The notes: a model not told the origin generated them from the sequence alone. A DNA stretch of 6,362 bases from Microcaldota archaeon (GCA_027077895.1 JALWQZ010000029.1:1-6362), one strand, 5' to 3'. Positions 1 through 5,800 are shown, numbered from the stretch's first letter. Numbers and translations: made by a program.

Positions 1-6
1 ATACTA

Positions 7-15
7 GAGGTGGTC
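7..15 (+). promoter_or_regulatory. Ribosome binding site of alba
   Basis: GAGGTGGTC lies four bases before the ATG at 20. It matches the archaeal Shine-Dalgarno consensus GGAGGTGATC closely and fixes the alba start. The promoter itself must lie at or beyond the left window edge. Confidence 0.75.
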
Positions 16-19
16 AAGA

Positions 20-292
20 ATGGCAGATGAGAACATAGTGTACGTAGGAAAGAAGGGTGTAATGAGTTACGTATTGGCGGTAATAACCCAATTTAACAAC
101 GGTGCCAAGGAAGTTAGCATAAGGGCCAGAGGGAAGGCGATAAGCAGAGCAGTTGACGTGGCAGAGATAGTCAGAAACAGGTTCATACCAGATGTCAAGA
201 TAAAGAACATTGATATATCAACAGAAGAAGTAGAAGCAGAGAGCCAGGGTCCAACCAAGGTATCAGCAATAGAGATCATCCTTGAAAAGTGA
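20..292 (+). CDS. albA: Alba family DNA/RNA-binding chromatin protein
   Basis: A 90-residue Alba protein, the usual length for this family. Alba is an abundant archaeal dimeric protein that coats DNA and also binds RNA; in Sulfolobus its DNA affinity is modulated by lysine acetylation. Visible family signatures are the N-terminal IVYVGKKGVMSYV segment (residues 6-18), with Lys11-Lys12 at the position of the DNA-contacting, acetylatable lysines, the RARGKAISRAVD core (35-46), and EIVRNRFIP (49-57), whose Phe55 corresponds to the dimer-dimer interface phenylalanine. The C-terminal strand VSAIEIILEK closes the fold. The residue after the lysine pair is Gly13, whereas Sulfolobus Alba has Pro there (recalled, not aligned). 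The start is set by a strong ribosome binding site at 7-15. The gene looks monocistronic, since a T-rich tract follows and the next gene has its own TATA box. The family assignment is secure. Confidence 0.96.
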   Translation: MADENIVYVGKKGVMSYVLAVITQFNNGAKEVSIRARGKAISRAVDVAEIVRNRFIPDVKIKNIDISTEEVEAESQGPTKVSAIEIILEK

Positions 293-312
293 AAACCCAA
301 CAAAATCCCCAC

Positions 313-330
313 TTATTCTTATTTTTATTT
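313..330 (+). terminator. T-rich archaeal terminator after alba
   Basis: Twenty bases after the alba stop there is an 18-base tract of thymines interrupted by only a few A and C. Archaeal RNA polymerase commonly terminates at such U-rich stretches without a hairpin, and no hairpin is visible here. It separates alba from the next promoter. Confidence 0.55.
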
Positions 331-339
331 CCCATTTAT

Positions 340-382
340 GAAAATTTATATATTCTGGTTATCCAAAAATATGCATGGTGGA
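340..382 (+). promoter_or_regulatory. TATA promoter and RBS of the surface-protein gene
   Basis: GAAAATTTATATATT (340-354) reads as a purine/A-rich BRE followed by a TATA box centred near 350. An archaeal start site about 25 nt downstream would fall near 375. GGTGG at 377-381 then sits five bases before the ATG at 387, giving a short leader with a ribosome binding site. This favours ATG 387 over the ATGs at 371 and 375, which overlap the expected transcription start and the ribosome binding site. Confidence 0.6.
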
Positions 383-386
383 CAAC

Positions 387-1886
387 ATGAAACAAAATAA
401 CAATAAAACCGCTATAATCCTAATTTCTGTGATTGTAATAATCATAATAGGTGCAGTACTTGGTTACATGGCAATGAAACCACACCAAACCATGAGCACA
501 AATAAAACAACGGCAAATCAAGTACAGAACCAAACAAGTGTAGAACATAATGTCACTGTAAACAATTCTAATCAACCTAACACAACAGTAAATAATTCAA
601 CACAACCAGTCAATACCCAAAAGGAAATAAAACCAATAAGAGTAGAGTCTGGATGGTTATACAAGTATATAAATAACTCATTTGGCTATGCAGCAACTAC
701 CGTCGCAGTGGATAACCATGGAGTCGAAGTATTTGGAAGAATAACTAAGAACTGGAAAAACGCTACCATGTTCAGATTAACCCTAGACGCAAATGGAAGG
801 CCTATTAATAAAAAGGTATACCGCATGGGGGGATACTACGTACTCCCATCCTCATACATACAGTATTATAATGGTCAGATGGTAGTATTGAATTTGATAA
901 AAATTGGTAACATATACATATTCAAAACAGGTGCTGGATATCTAACTTATCCAAATGGGATCACAAGATGGGTAAAAGAGTATACAAATGGGAAAGCGAT
1001 CACTTATCCAACTTACCCAATTGGAATAAAAAATCCACTAGATGGTAATGGGATCATAGTTGGATCTGATGTGATTGGGAATGTATATGTGTTTGAAATT
1101 GATAGGAGTGGGCAAGTTAGGTGGAGTAAAAAAATTAACGTGCCAGATATAATACCAAACATGTCATCAAACTACACAACAACTCGTATATCATCACTTC
1201 ACGTGTACAACAATCAACTTATAATTTCAGGGTACTCATACAAAGAAAAGACAAAAAAGGTAAGCTTCATTATATCATTAGATCTAAATAGTCTAAACAT
1301 AAATTATTTCAAAGTGTTGTCATACAAAGATGGGGGTATCCAAATTATATCTGCTATTCCATATAAGAACAGTATTATGGTAAATGGCGGCCTTGAAAGC
1401 AAAACAAAAACAAGTGCGTTTATTGGTGAGTTACCACTGAGTAACACAAGTAAAGTAAATATAACCACGATTTCATTTACAGAACCAATAAACGTAAAGT
1501 ACTCCGCAGTATTACAAAACAATATAATGTTAGAATCTGAATTCCAAGGGACTAACACCACAAAGGAAGGAGTAGTGAGTATAAACTTAAACACCCATAA
1601 AGTAAATTGGGCAAACGTGTACAACTATACTAGTGATTCAATACCTGAGTTGGCCACTGGAATCAGTTGTACCAACAACACATGTTTGGTACTAGGGACA
1701 ATAGAAAAGAAACCAGTTGATAAGGGGTTTGTAGTTATGAGTATCGGCAGCGATGGGCAGGTAAATAACAAGAGCATCCAAATCAAATCATTGAAACCCA
1801 CTGTATCCACAGATTCAATCGAAATTAAGACACTAAAACCAGCAGTTGAAAGCAGCAATATTGAAGGGTCACCTCTACTAAGTTGA
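387..1886 (+). CDS. Membrane-anchored, N/T-rich predicted surface protein, beta-propeller-like
   Basis: A 499-residue protein of no family I can name with certainty. Residues 9-29 form one strongly hydrophobic helix after a short Lys-containing N-terminus, fitting a signal anchor with the rest outside the cell. Residues 31-80 are a low-complexity Asn/Thr/Gln/Ser linker. The remainder is beta-rich, with recurring short motifs resembling propeller strands: NGITRWVKEY (190-199), SGQVRWSKKI (241-250) and THKVNWANVY (403-412). Seventeen N-X-S/T sequons lie outside the membrane helix, suggesting heavy N-glycosylation. The only cysteines, C428 and C433, could form a disulfide. The end carries a two-copy 14-residue repeat (463-490). 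An ATG at 375 would add four residues, but the ribosome binding site supports 387. It has its own promoter and is flanked by housekeeping genes, so context gives no function. Possible roles are a sensor, adhesin or binding protein. The gene is clearly real; the propeller fold is an inference from motif spacing. Confidence 0.85.
   Translation: MKQNNNKTAIILISVIVIIIIGAVLGYMAMKPHQTMSTNKTTANQVQNQTSVEHNVTVNNSNQPNTTVNNSTQPVNTQKEIKPIRVESGWLYKYINNSFGYAATTVAVDNHGVEVFGRITKNWKNATMFRLTLDANGRPINKKVYRMGGYYVLPSSYIQYYNGQMVVLNLIKIGNIYIFKTGAGYLTYPNGITRWVKEYTNGKAITYPTYPIGIKNPLDGNGIIVGSDVIGNVYVFEIDRSGQVRWSKKINVPDIIPNMSSNYTTTRISSLHVYNNQLIISGYSYKEKTKKVSFIISLDLNSLNINYFKVLSYKDGGIQIISAIPYKNSIMVNGGLESKTKTSAFIGELPLSNTSKVNITTISFTEPINVKYSAVLQNNIMLESEFQGTNTTKEGVVSINLNTHKVNWANVYNYTSDSIPELATGISCTNNTCLVLGTIEKKPVDKGFVVMSIGSDGQVNNKSIQIKSLKPTVSTDSIEIKTLKPAVESSNIEGSPLLS
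1773..1856 (+). repeat. Two-copy 14-residue coding repeat at the surface-protein C-terminus
   Basis: Residues 463-476 (SIQIKSLKPTVSTD) and 477-490 (SIEIKTLKPAVESS) align without gaps over 42 nt each. Nine positions are identical (S, I, I, K, L, K, P, V and one late S/T column counted conservatively as similar) and most others are conservative. The DNA copies differ at many third positions, so this is an old or selected protein-level repeat rather than a fresh duplication. Confidence 0.7.
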
Positions 1887-1892
1887 ACCCCC

Positions 1893-1925
1893 ATATTTTT
1901 AACCTTCTTTCTCTTTAATTCAAAC
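1893..1925 (+). promoter_or_regulatory. TATA box of the KH-aspS operon, doubling as a T-rich terminator
   Basis: ATATTTTTAA at 1893-1902 begins six bases after the previous stop codon. Its centre is about 28 nt before the ATG at 1926, so transcription should start at or within a few bases of the start codon. No GGAGG/GGTGA element precedes that ATG; the segment 1903-1925 is pyrimidine-rich (CCTTCTTTCTCTTTAATTC) instead. The same T-rich run could terminate the upstream transcript. Confidence 0.55.
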
Positions 1926-2420
1926 ATGAAGGCACCAATAGATGTAGAGTGCTTGTTATCCGAGGACACATCTCCAGAGTGTAAGTCAGAAATAAAGAGG
2001 AATGGATTGACAGAATTAGACCTCTCTGTGATGCGCGTTCTTGCCAGAATAGAAAGCAAGTTTGATGTGGGCAAAATTGAATACGAAAGGGCGATAAAGG
2101 TCGAAAATATCATTGTAATATTGATAAAATCGGATGTATCCAAATTAATAGGCAAGAGAGGGAAGATTTTAAGGCTGATAAAAAGGGAACTAGACTCAAA
2201 GATAAGGATCATAAACACAAGATCAGAATCTAGGATAATTGAGGATATGTTGTTCCCAATAAAACCGGTATACATCAGTACTGTCTTTTCACCTGAAGGC
2301 AAAACTTTAAAGGTGGTTATACCAAAAAATAGCACCAAGGAGCTACCTACTAGGAAAGAAACACTAGAAGAAGCGCTTGAAGCGATATTGAAAAAGAAAT
2401 GCGCAATACTGGAGGAGTAA
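1926..2420 (+). CDS. KH-domain NusA-like RNA-binding protein
   Basis: A 164-residue archaeal protein with a KH-type RNA-binding core. The segment VSKLIGKRGKILRLIKREL (71-89) contains the GxxG loop G76-K-R-G79 between two helices, followed by the strand KIRII (92-96). A second part, IIEDMLFPIKPVYISTVF followed by TLKVVIPK (104-134), matches the second half of the archaeal KH/NusA-like proteins. As I recall the family, the N-terminus carries two Cys pairs of a small zinc knuckle before a conserved T-E-L-D segment; here only C9 and C19 remain, with Asp6 and Ser16 near the other expected sites, while TELDLSVMRVL (29-39) is kept. It is the first gene of an operon with aspS, two bases separating them. 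The exact role is unknown; a function in transcription, RNA processing or translation is inferred from the KH fold and the neighbour. The start is the ATG placed at the predicted transcription start. Confidence 0.85.
   Translation: MKAPIDVECLLSEDTSPECKSEIKRNGLTELDLSVMRVLARIESKFDVGKIEYERAIKVENIIVILIKSDVSKLIGKRGKILRLIKRELDSKIRIINTRSESRIIEDMLFPIKPVYISTVFSPEGKTLKVVIPKNSTKELPTRKETLEEALEAILKKKCAILEE
2411..2417 (+). promoter_or_regulatory. RBS of aspS inside the end of the KH gene
   Basis: GGAGGAG overlaps the last codons of the KH gene and lies five bases before the ATG at 2423. It decides the aspS start in favour of 2423 over the in-frame ATG at 2399, which has no such element and would add eight residues absent from archaeal AspRS. 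It also implies translational coupling. Confidence 0.75.
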
Positions 2421-2422
2421 AC

Positions 2423-3730
2423 ATGTTGAGAACACACTATTCAAATCAGATCTCACCTGACATGGATGGAGAAACTGTTACAGTTGCAGGATGGGTGTAT
2501 GAATTAAGAGATTTCGGAGGAGTAAAGTTCATAATCCTCAGGGATAGGCAAGGGTATATCCAAATAGTCATCCCAAGGAAGAGAGTGTCTGAAGATGTGT
2601 TAGAAACATTCGGGAAACTGACAAAGGAATCAGTTGTATCTGTTTCAGGAACCGTGAAAAAAAGTGATAAGGCAAAGGCAGGTTTTGAAATTCTACCCGA
2701 AAAAATAGAGGTACTCAACCTAGCGGAAACACCGCTCCCAATGGATGTTTCCGGTAAGATTGAATCAGAAATGGATACTAGGCTAGATAACAGATTCATT
2801 GATTTGAGGCAGGACAAGGTTAGGGCCATCTTCATGCTTAGAGACCTATTCCTCACAGGGATACGGAATTTCATGAAGGAGAATCAGTTTGTTGAGATCA
2901 ATACACCTAAAATTGCTGCTGCTGGTGCAGAGGGTGGCGCCAGCCTATTTCCTGTTCAATATTTTGACCAGTGGGCATTCCTAACCCAGAGTCCCCAGTT
3001 GTACAAGCAGATGTTGATGGCCTCCAGCCTAGACAAGGTCTTTGAGATTGGTCCTGCATTTAGAGCAGAGCCTAGCGATACAAGCCGGCATCTATCCGAG
3101 TTCACAAGTTTTGACTTTGAAATGGCTTACATATCTGACTACAATGACGTTATGGACTTAGCAGAAAACATGCTAGTTGAAACACTGAAATACGTAAAGA
3201 AAAACGGAAAACCCTGGCTGGAAATATTGGAGAGAGATATTGAGATACCTAAAACACCCTTCCCCAGGATAAAATTCGAAGATGCAAAGGGGATGCTAGA
3301 AAGCGACGGAAGGAGGGTAGGAAACGACCTAAGCACAGAAGACGAAAAAGCATTAGGTAAAATAATGGCAGAAAAGGGGCACATTGCGTACTTCATAACA
3401 GACTATCCGGAAGAAGAGAAGCCCTTCTACATAATGGAAAACGACGAAAACCCTGGGTACAGTTTCGCCATTGACTTAGATTACTACGGTGAAGAACTGG
3501 CCTCTGGTGGGCAGAGAGAACACAGATATAACAGGCTAGTTTCTAGAATGAAGAAAAAGAATCTAGACCCGAAGAACTTTGAATTCTACCTAAAAGCATT
3601 CAAGTACGGCATGCCACCACACGGGGGGGTAGGTCTGGGATTCGAGAGAATGGTCATGAAGGCACTAAACCTAAAGAACATAAGGGAAGTGGTACTGTTC
3701 CCAAGGGACCAGTGGAGACTAGTGCCTTAA
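2423..3730 (+). CDS. aspS: Aspartyl-tRNA synthetase, archaeal type
   Basis: A 435-residue class IIb synthetase that charges tRNA with aspartate in the cytoplasm, close in length to the Thermococcus enzyme (438). An N-terminal OB-fold anticodon-binding domain (about 1-105) includes VAGWVYELRDFGG. The catalytic domain follows: motif 1 around NQFVEINTPKI (154-164), the flipping loop GAEGGASLFP (168-177), the aspartate/AMP site QSPQLYKQ (189-196), motif 2 FRAEPSDTSRHLSEF (213-227), SGGQREHR (361-368), and motif 3 GVGLGFERM (402-410) with the class II arginine R409. The C-terminus REVVLFPRDQWRLVP is typical of the archaeal group. Position 26 is Tyr and position 85 is Lys. In the literature I recall, Trp26 and Lys85 mark non-discriminating archaeal AspRS, which also charge tRNA-Asn; Lys85 points that way but Tyr26 is neither known state. 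It is the second gene of the KH-aspS operon and converges on gdhA. Confidence 0.97.
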   Translation: MLRTHYSNQISPDMDGETVTVAGWVYELRDFGGVKFIILRDRQGYIQIVIPRKRVSEDVLETFGKLTKESVVSVSGTVKKSDKAKAGFEILPEKIEVLNLAETPLPMDVSGKIESEMDTRLDNRFIDLRQDKVRAIFMLRDLFLTGIRNFMKENQFVEINTPKIAAAGAEGGASLFPVQYFDQWAFLTQSPQLYKQMLMASSLDKVFEIGPAFRAEPSDTSRHLSEFTSFDFEMAYISDYNDVMDLAENMLVETLKYVKKNGKPWLEILERDIEIPKTPFPRIKFEDAKGMLESDGRRVGNDLSTEDEKALGKIMAEKGHIAYFITDYPEEEKPFYIMENDENPGYSFAIDLDYYGEELASGGQREHRYNRLVSRMKKKNLDPKNFEFYLKAFKYGMPPHGGVGLGFERMVMKALNLKNIREVVLFPRDQWRLVP

Positions 3731-3800
3731 GAAAAATGTAATTGGTTGGAACTAAAGAACTTCTCGGAAATAGTCAAATAGAGTTAAAGGGGATACGTAG
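3731..3800 (-). terminator. Possible pyrimidine-rich terminator of the gdhA operon
   Basis: Read on the minus strand, the sequence past gdhA becomes C/T-rich (for example CCCCTTTAACTCTATTTGAC) and ends in a run of five T at 3732-3736. This is compatible with U-rich archaeal termination, but the tracts are short, so the exact site is uncertain. Confidence 0.35.
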
Positions 3801-3841
3801 GAGATACAACAAGTTAAGTGGGTTAAGTTAGGTTGGCGAGC
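3731..3841. other. Convergent intergenic gap between aspS and gdhA
   Basis: This 111-base gap holds no open reading frame or RNA gene I can recognise. On the plus strand it is purine-rich and lacks a T-tract for aspS. On the minus strand it is pyrimidine-rich. A short imperfect direct repeat (GTTAAGT at 3813-3819 and 3822-3828, 9-bp period) sits near the gdhA end. GGTTGG at 3831-3836 can pair with CCAACC at 3848-3853 across the gdhA stop codon, a weak 6-bp hairpin with an 11-base loop. Confidence 0.6.
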
Positions 3842-5074
3842 TTACTTCCAACCCCTTAGTTCCATTGCCTTTGCGACTCTACCGACCGCCAGTATGTACG
3901 CTGCTGTTCTCATGTCAACCTTCTTTGAGTCCTTTATCTCTAGTACATCGTAGAAACTCTGTTTCATAATCTTTTCCAACTTCTCGAACACTTCCTCCTC
4001 TGTCCAGTAATAACCGTAGTTGTTTTGCACCCACTCAAAGTAACTGACAGTCACCCCACCAGCATTTGTTAGGATGTCAGGAGTTAGGAAAATTCCCTTT
4101 TCATTTAGTATTTCATCCGCCTCTGGTGTAACTGGACCATTCGCGACTTCTGCAACATACTTTGCCTTCACCTTATCTGCGTTTTCCTTGGTTATCTGGC
4201 TCTCTAGGGCTGCTGGGACGACTATGTCAACATCATAATACAGCGTGGCCTTCGGATCCTTGTCTGTGGTCGCTCCTGGGTAGTCGACTACGCTCCCAGT
4301 TTTCTTCTTGTGCTCCATGACCTCAACTGGATCTAGACCGTCTGGATTGTATATACTTCCCTTGGAATCGCTTATGCCCACCACCTTGTATCCTGCTTCA
4401 TGCAAGTAGACCGCTAGGTAGTATCCTGCATTCCCAAACCCCTGGATTGAAACCGTTGGCTTTTCTAGGCCTAGGAGTTTTCTCGATTCTTCTATTGTGT
4501 AAAACGCCCCCTTCGCGGTGGCTGTCCCTCTACCTTGAGACCCACCTAATTCAACTGGCTTCCCAGTTATGAAACCAAATGTGTTCTTGCCCGCTAGTTT
4601 TGAATACTCGTCCATCATCCAAGCCATTATCTGAGGGTTTGTGTAAACGTCGGGTGCAGGGATGTCTAACTCAGGGCCAACAAAATCAAAGATTGCATCT
4701 ATGTATCCCCTAGACAGTCTCTCCAATTCAGATTGGCTTAGTTCCTTTGGATTAACTATAACCCCTCCTTTTGCTCCACCGTATGGAATGTTGACCACTG
4801 CATTCTTCCAGGTCATCCAAGACGCAAGAGCTCTGACCTCGTTTATATCTACATTTGGATGGAACCTTATACCCCCCTTGGTAGGACCCCTAGCATCATT
4901 GTACTGAACTCTATAACCCTGAAAGACCTTAACACTTCCATCGTCCATCTTCACAGGTATTGACACCCATATCTCTCTTTTTGGGTGCTTTAATTGCTCG
5001 GATACATTTGGATCAATGTTCATGTGTGATAATGCCCTATCCAACTGCTCCAGTGCATTCTCAAACGCGTTCAT
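3842..5074 (-). CDS. gdhA: Glutamate dehydrogenase, NAD(P)-dependent, hexameric type
   Basis: A 410-residue enzyme interconverting glutamate and 2-oxoglutarate plus ammonia, linking amino acid breakdown or ammonium assimilation to the TCA pool. The catalytic residues are intact: K66 in GPTKGGIRF, K90 in WMTWKNAVV, the catalytic K102 in IPYGGAKGGV and D142 in IPAPDVYT. Their spacing (24, 12 and 40) equals that of the well-studied Clostridium symbiosum enzyme (K89, K113, K125, D165). GFITGKPVELGGSQGR (167-182) joins the substrate domain to the Rossmann domain, whose dinucleotide loop is GFGNAG (212-217). VVGISDSKG (231-239) ends the second strand, with Asp236 near the cofactor-selecting position; this does not settle NAD versus NADP. 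PAALESQI and EVANGPVTPEAD complete the family pattern. It is the last gene of a three-gene operon, one base after the regulator, with GAGGTGATG as ribosome binding site inside the regulator's end. The length fits archaeal GDHs (about 410-420). Confidence 0.97.
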   Translation of the reverse strand: MNAFENALEQLDRALSHMNIDPNVSEQLKHPKREIWVSIPVKMDDGSVKVFQGYRVQYNDARGPTKGGIRFHPNVDINEVRALASWMTWKNAVVNIPYGGAKGGVIVNPKELSQSELERLSRGYIDAIFDFVGPELDIPAPDVYTNPQIMAWMMDEYSKLAGKNTFGFITGKPVELGGSQGRGTATAKGAFYTIEESRKLLGLEKPTVSIQGFGNAGYYLAVYLHEAGYKVVGISDSKGSIYNPDGLDPVEVMEHKKKTGSVVDYPGATTDKDPKATLYYDVDIVVPAALESQITKENADKVKAKYVAEVANGPVTPEADEILNEKGIFLTPDILTNAGGVTVSYFEWVQNNYGYYWTEEEVFEKLEKIMKQSFYDVLEIKDSKKVDMRTAAYILAVGRVAKAMELRGWK

Positions 5075-5075
5075 T

Positions 5076-5444
5076 TTACATCACCTCATCTATTGCTTTT
5101 AACAAAGAAGTATTCCATTTTTGAACAATGTCTATGAGTTTCTCACGTATGATACCAATCGGAAGGAGTTTGTAGACATACTTATACCCCCTAGTCCTTC
5201 CAGGAACCTTTATTCTCTGGGCAACCTCAACGGACACCAGTTTTTGCAATGCCCTCTGCACCGTGCTTCTATCCCTACCTAGTGCTTCCGCAACCTCCTG
5301 GACATCCCCACTTCTATCTTGCTTTGAATCTAGATATTCAAATACCTGAACATCAACAGGGCTAAGATCCAGCAAACAAGCGAGTATATACCCCCTATCC
5401 GATTTCAACTCCCTAACGAAGGCACAAAACTCGTCAACATTCAT
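5076..5444 (-). CDS. Small winged helix-turn-helix transcription regulator
   Basis: A 122-residue DNA-binding protein of the broad archaeal winged-helix class (MarR/TrmB-like); I cannot fix the subfamily. LSPVDVQVFEYL (27-38) is helix 1. SGDVQEVAEALGRDRSTVQRALQKLVS (45-71) contains the helix-turn-helix, with RDRSTVQRALQKL as recognition helix. IKVPGRTRGYKYVYKLLP (78-95) is a typical basic wing. The C-terminal helix (98-120) probably dimerises. C7 and C23 lie in the N-terminal arm, outside the DNA-binding part. An in-frame ATG at 5484-5486 would overlap the redoxin gene by 38 bases; the start at 5444 is preferred because GGTGAT directly precedes it and it follows the redoxin stop by four bases. 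Its stop codon abuts gdhA. The position between a dithiol redoxin and gdhA suggests it controls this operon, perhaps through the palindrome at 5801-5827; that is inference, and no ligand domain is visible. Confidence 0.85.
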   Translation of the reverse strand: MNVDEFCAFVRELKSDRGYILACLLDLSPVDVQVFEYLDSKQDRSGDVQEVAEALGRDRSTVQRALQKLVSVEVAQRIKVPGRTRGYKYVYKLLPIGIIREKLIDIVQKWNTSLLKAIDEVM

Positions 5445-5448
5445 TTCA

Positions 5449-5754
5449 TCACCCGAAGAGACCAAACAACCCCTTCTTGAGACCAAGTGCCTTCTTTATG
5501 GTACCGTCCAGTTTTTCCCTACTAGGTGTACCAACTAGCCTAGCAAATAACTCATCTCCCTTCCAGACGAGTATTGTTGGTGTTCCTAGAACTTCATACT
5601 CCTGTGCCATCTGTTTGCCCTCACTGGTCTGGAGTCTATACTTTCTCAAAGGCAGGTTGTACTCCCTAGCCATTATCTTACAGAGTTTCTCAGCCTCTGG
5701 GCAATGTGGACAGCCCTTGGAAACAAAAACCCATAGTTCAACGTCATCTCCCAT
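5449..5754 (-). CDS. Thioredoxin/glutaredoxin-like protein with CPHC active site
   Basis: A 101-residue cytoplasmic dithiol oxidoreductase with no signal peptide. VELWVFVSKGCPHC (5-18) is the first strand and active site, with C15 and C18 as the redox pair. CPHC is the DsbA-type dipeptide and also, as I recall, that of small Methanocaldococcus thioredoxins. GTPTILVW (57-64) supplies the cis-proline P59, and VGTPSREKLDGTIKKALG is the final helix. C25 is an additional cysteine one helix turn beyond the active site. The protein ends in an unusual GLKKGLFGLFG tail (91-101) after the domain. The start is the ATG at 5754, preceded by GGAGTGGT at 5765-5758. It heads the operon with the winged-helix regulator (four bases) and gdhA. 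Likely roles are disulfide reduction, peroxide defence or redox control of its neighbours; the electron donor cannot be read from this window. Confidence 0.92.
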   Translation of the reverse strand: MGDDVELWVFVSKGCPHCPEAEKLCKIMAREYNLPLRKYRLQTSEGKQMAQEYEVLGTPTILVWKGDELFARLVGTPSREKLDGTIKKALGLKKGLFGLFG

Positions 5755-5757
5755 AGT

Positions 5758-5797
5758 ACCACTCCAGCCCTTACTTTATTTACTAACATATATTTAT
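5758..5797 (-). promoter_or_regulatory. Promoter and RBS of the redoxin-regulator-gdhA operon
   Basis: On the minus strand, TAAATATATG (about 5795-5786) forms a TATA box. A start about 25 nt further would lie near 5765, giving a leader of roughly ten bases that still contains GGAGTGGT (5765-5758), three bases before the ATG. No other promoter is evident within the three-gene cluster, so this probably drives gdhA too. Confidence 0.6.
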
Positions 5798-5800
5798 GCA

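Noticed and set aside
541..630. AAC/ACA-rich stretch resembling a microsatellite or CRISPR-like repeat
   Set aside because: It encodes the Asn/Thr-rich stalk in an intact frame. The repetition is codon-level low complexity, with no constant repeat and spacer lengths.
2399..2422. Upstream ATG for aspS adding eight residues
   Set aside because: No ribosome binding site precedes it, and archaeal AspRS starts with the M-x-R-T-H-Y pattern found at 2423.
1625..2437. 270-codon open frame on the minus strand
   Set aside because: It lies opposite the KH gene and the end of the surface-protein gene. Its translation is low-complexity Ser/Leu/Ile/Phe without a recognisable domain, and no promoter or ribosome binding site precedes it. 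The plus-strand genes explain the region.
3731..3841. Small RNA or tRNA gene in the convergent gap
   Set aside because: No cloverleaf, CCA-type end, box C/D pair or stable stem was visible beyond the weak 6-bp hairpin.
5445..5486. Upstream start for the winged-helix regulator overlapping the redoxin gene
   Set aside because: It would overlap by 38 bases and add a sequence with no family features. The ATG at 5444 has GGTGAT just before it and follows the redoxin stop by four bases.
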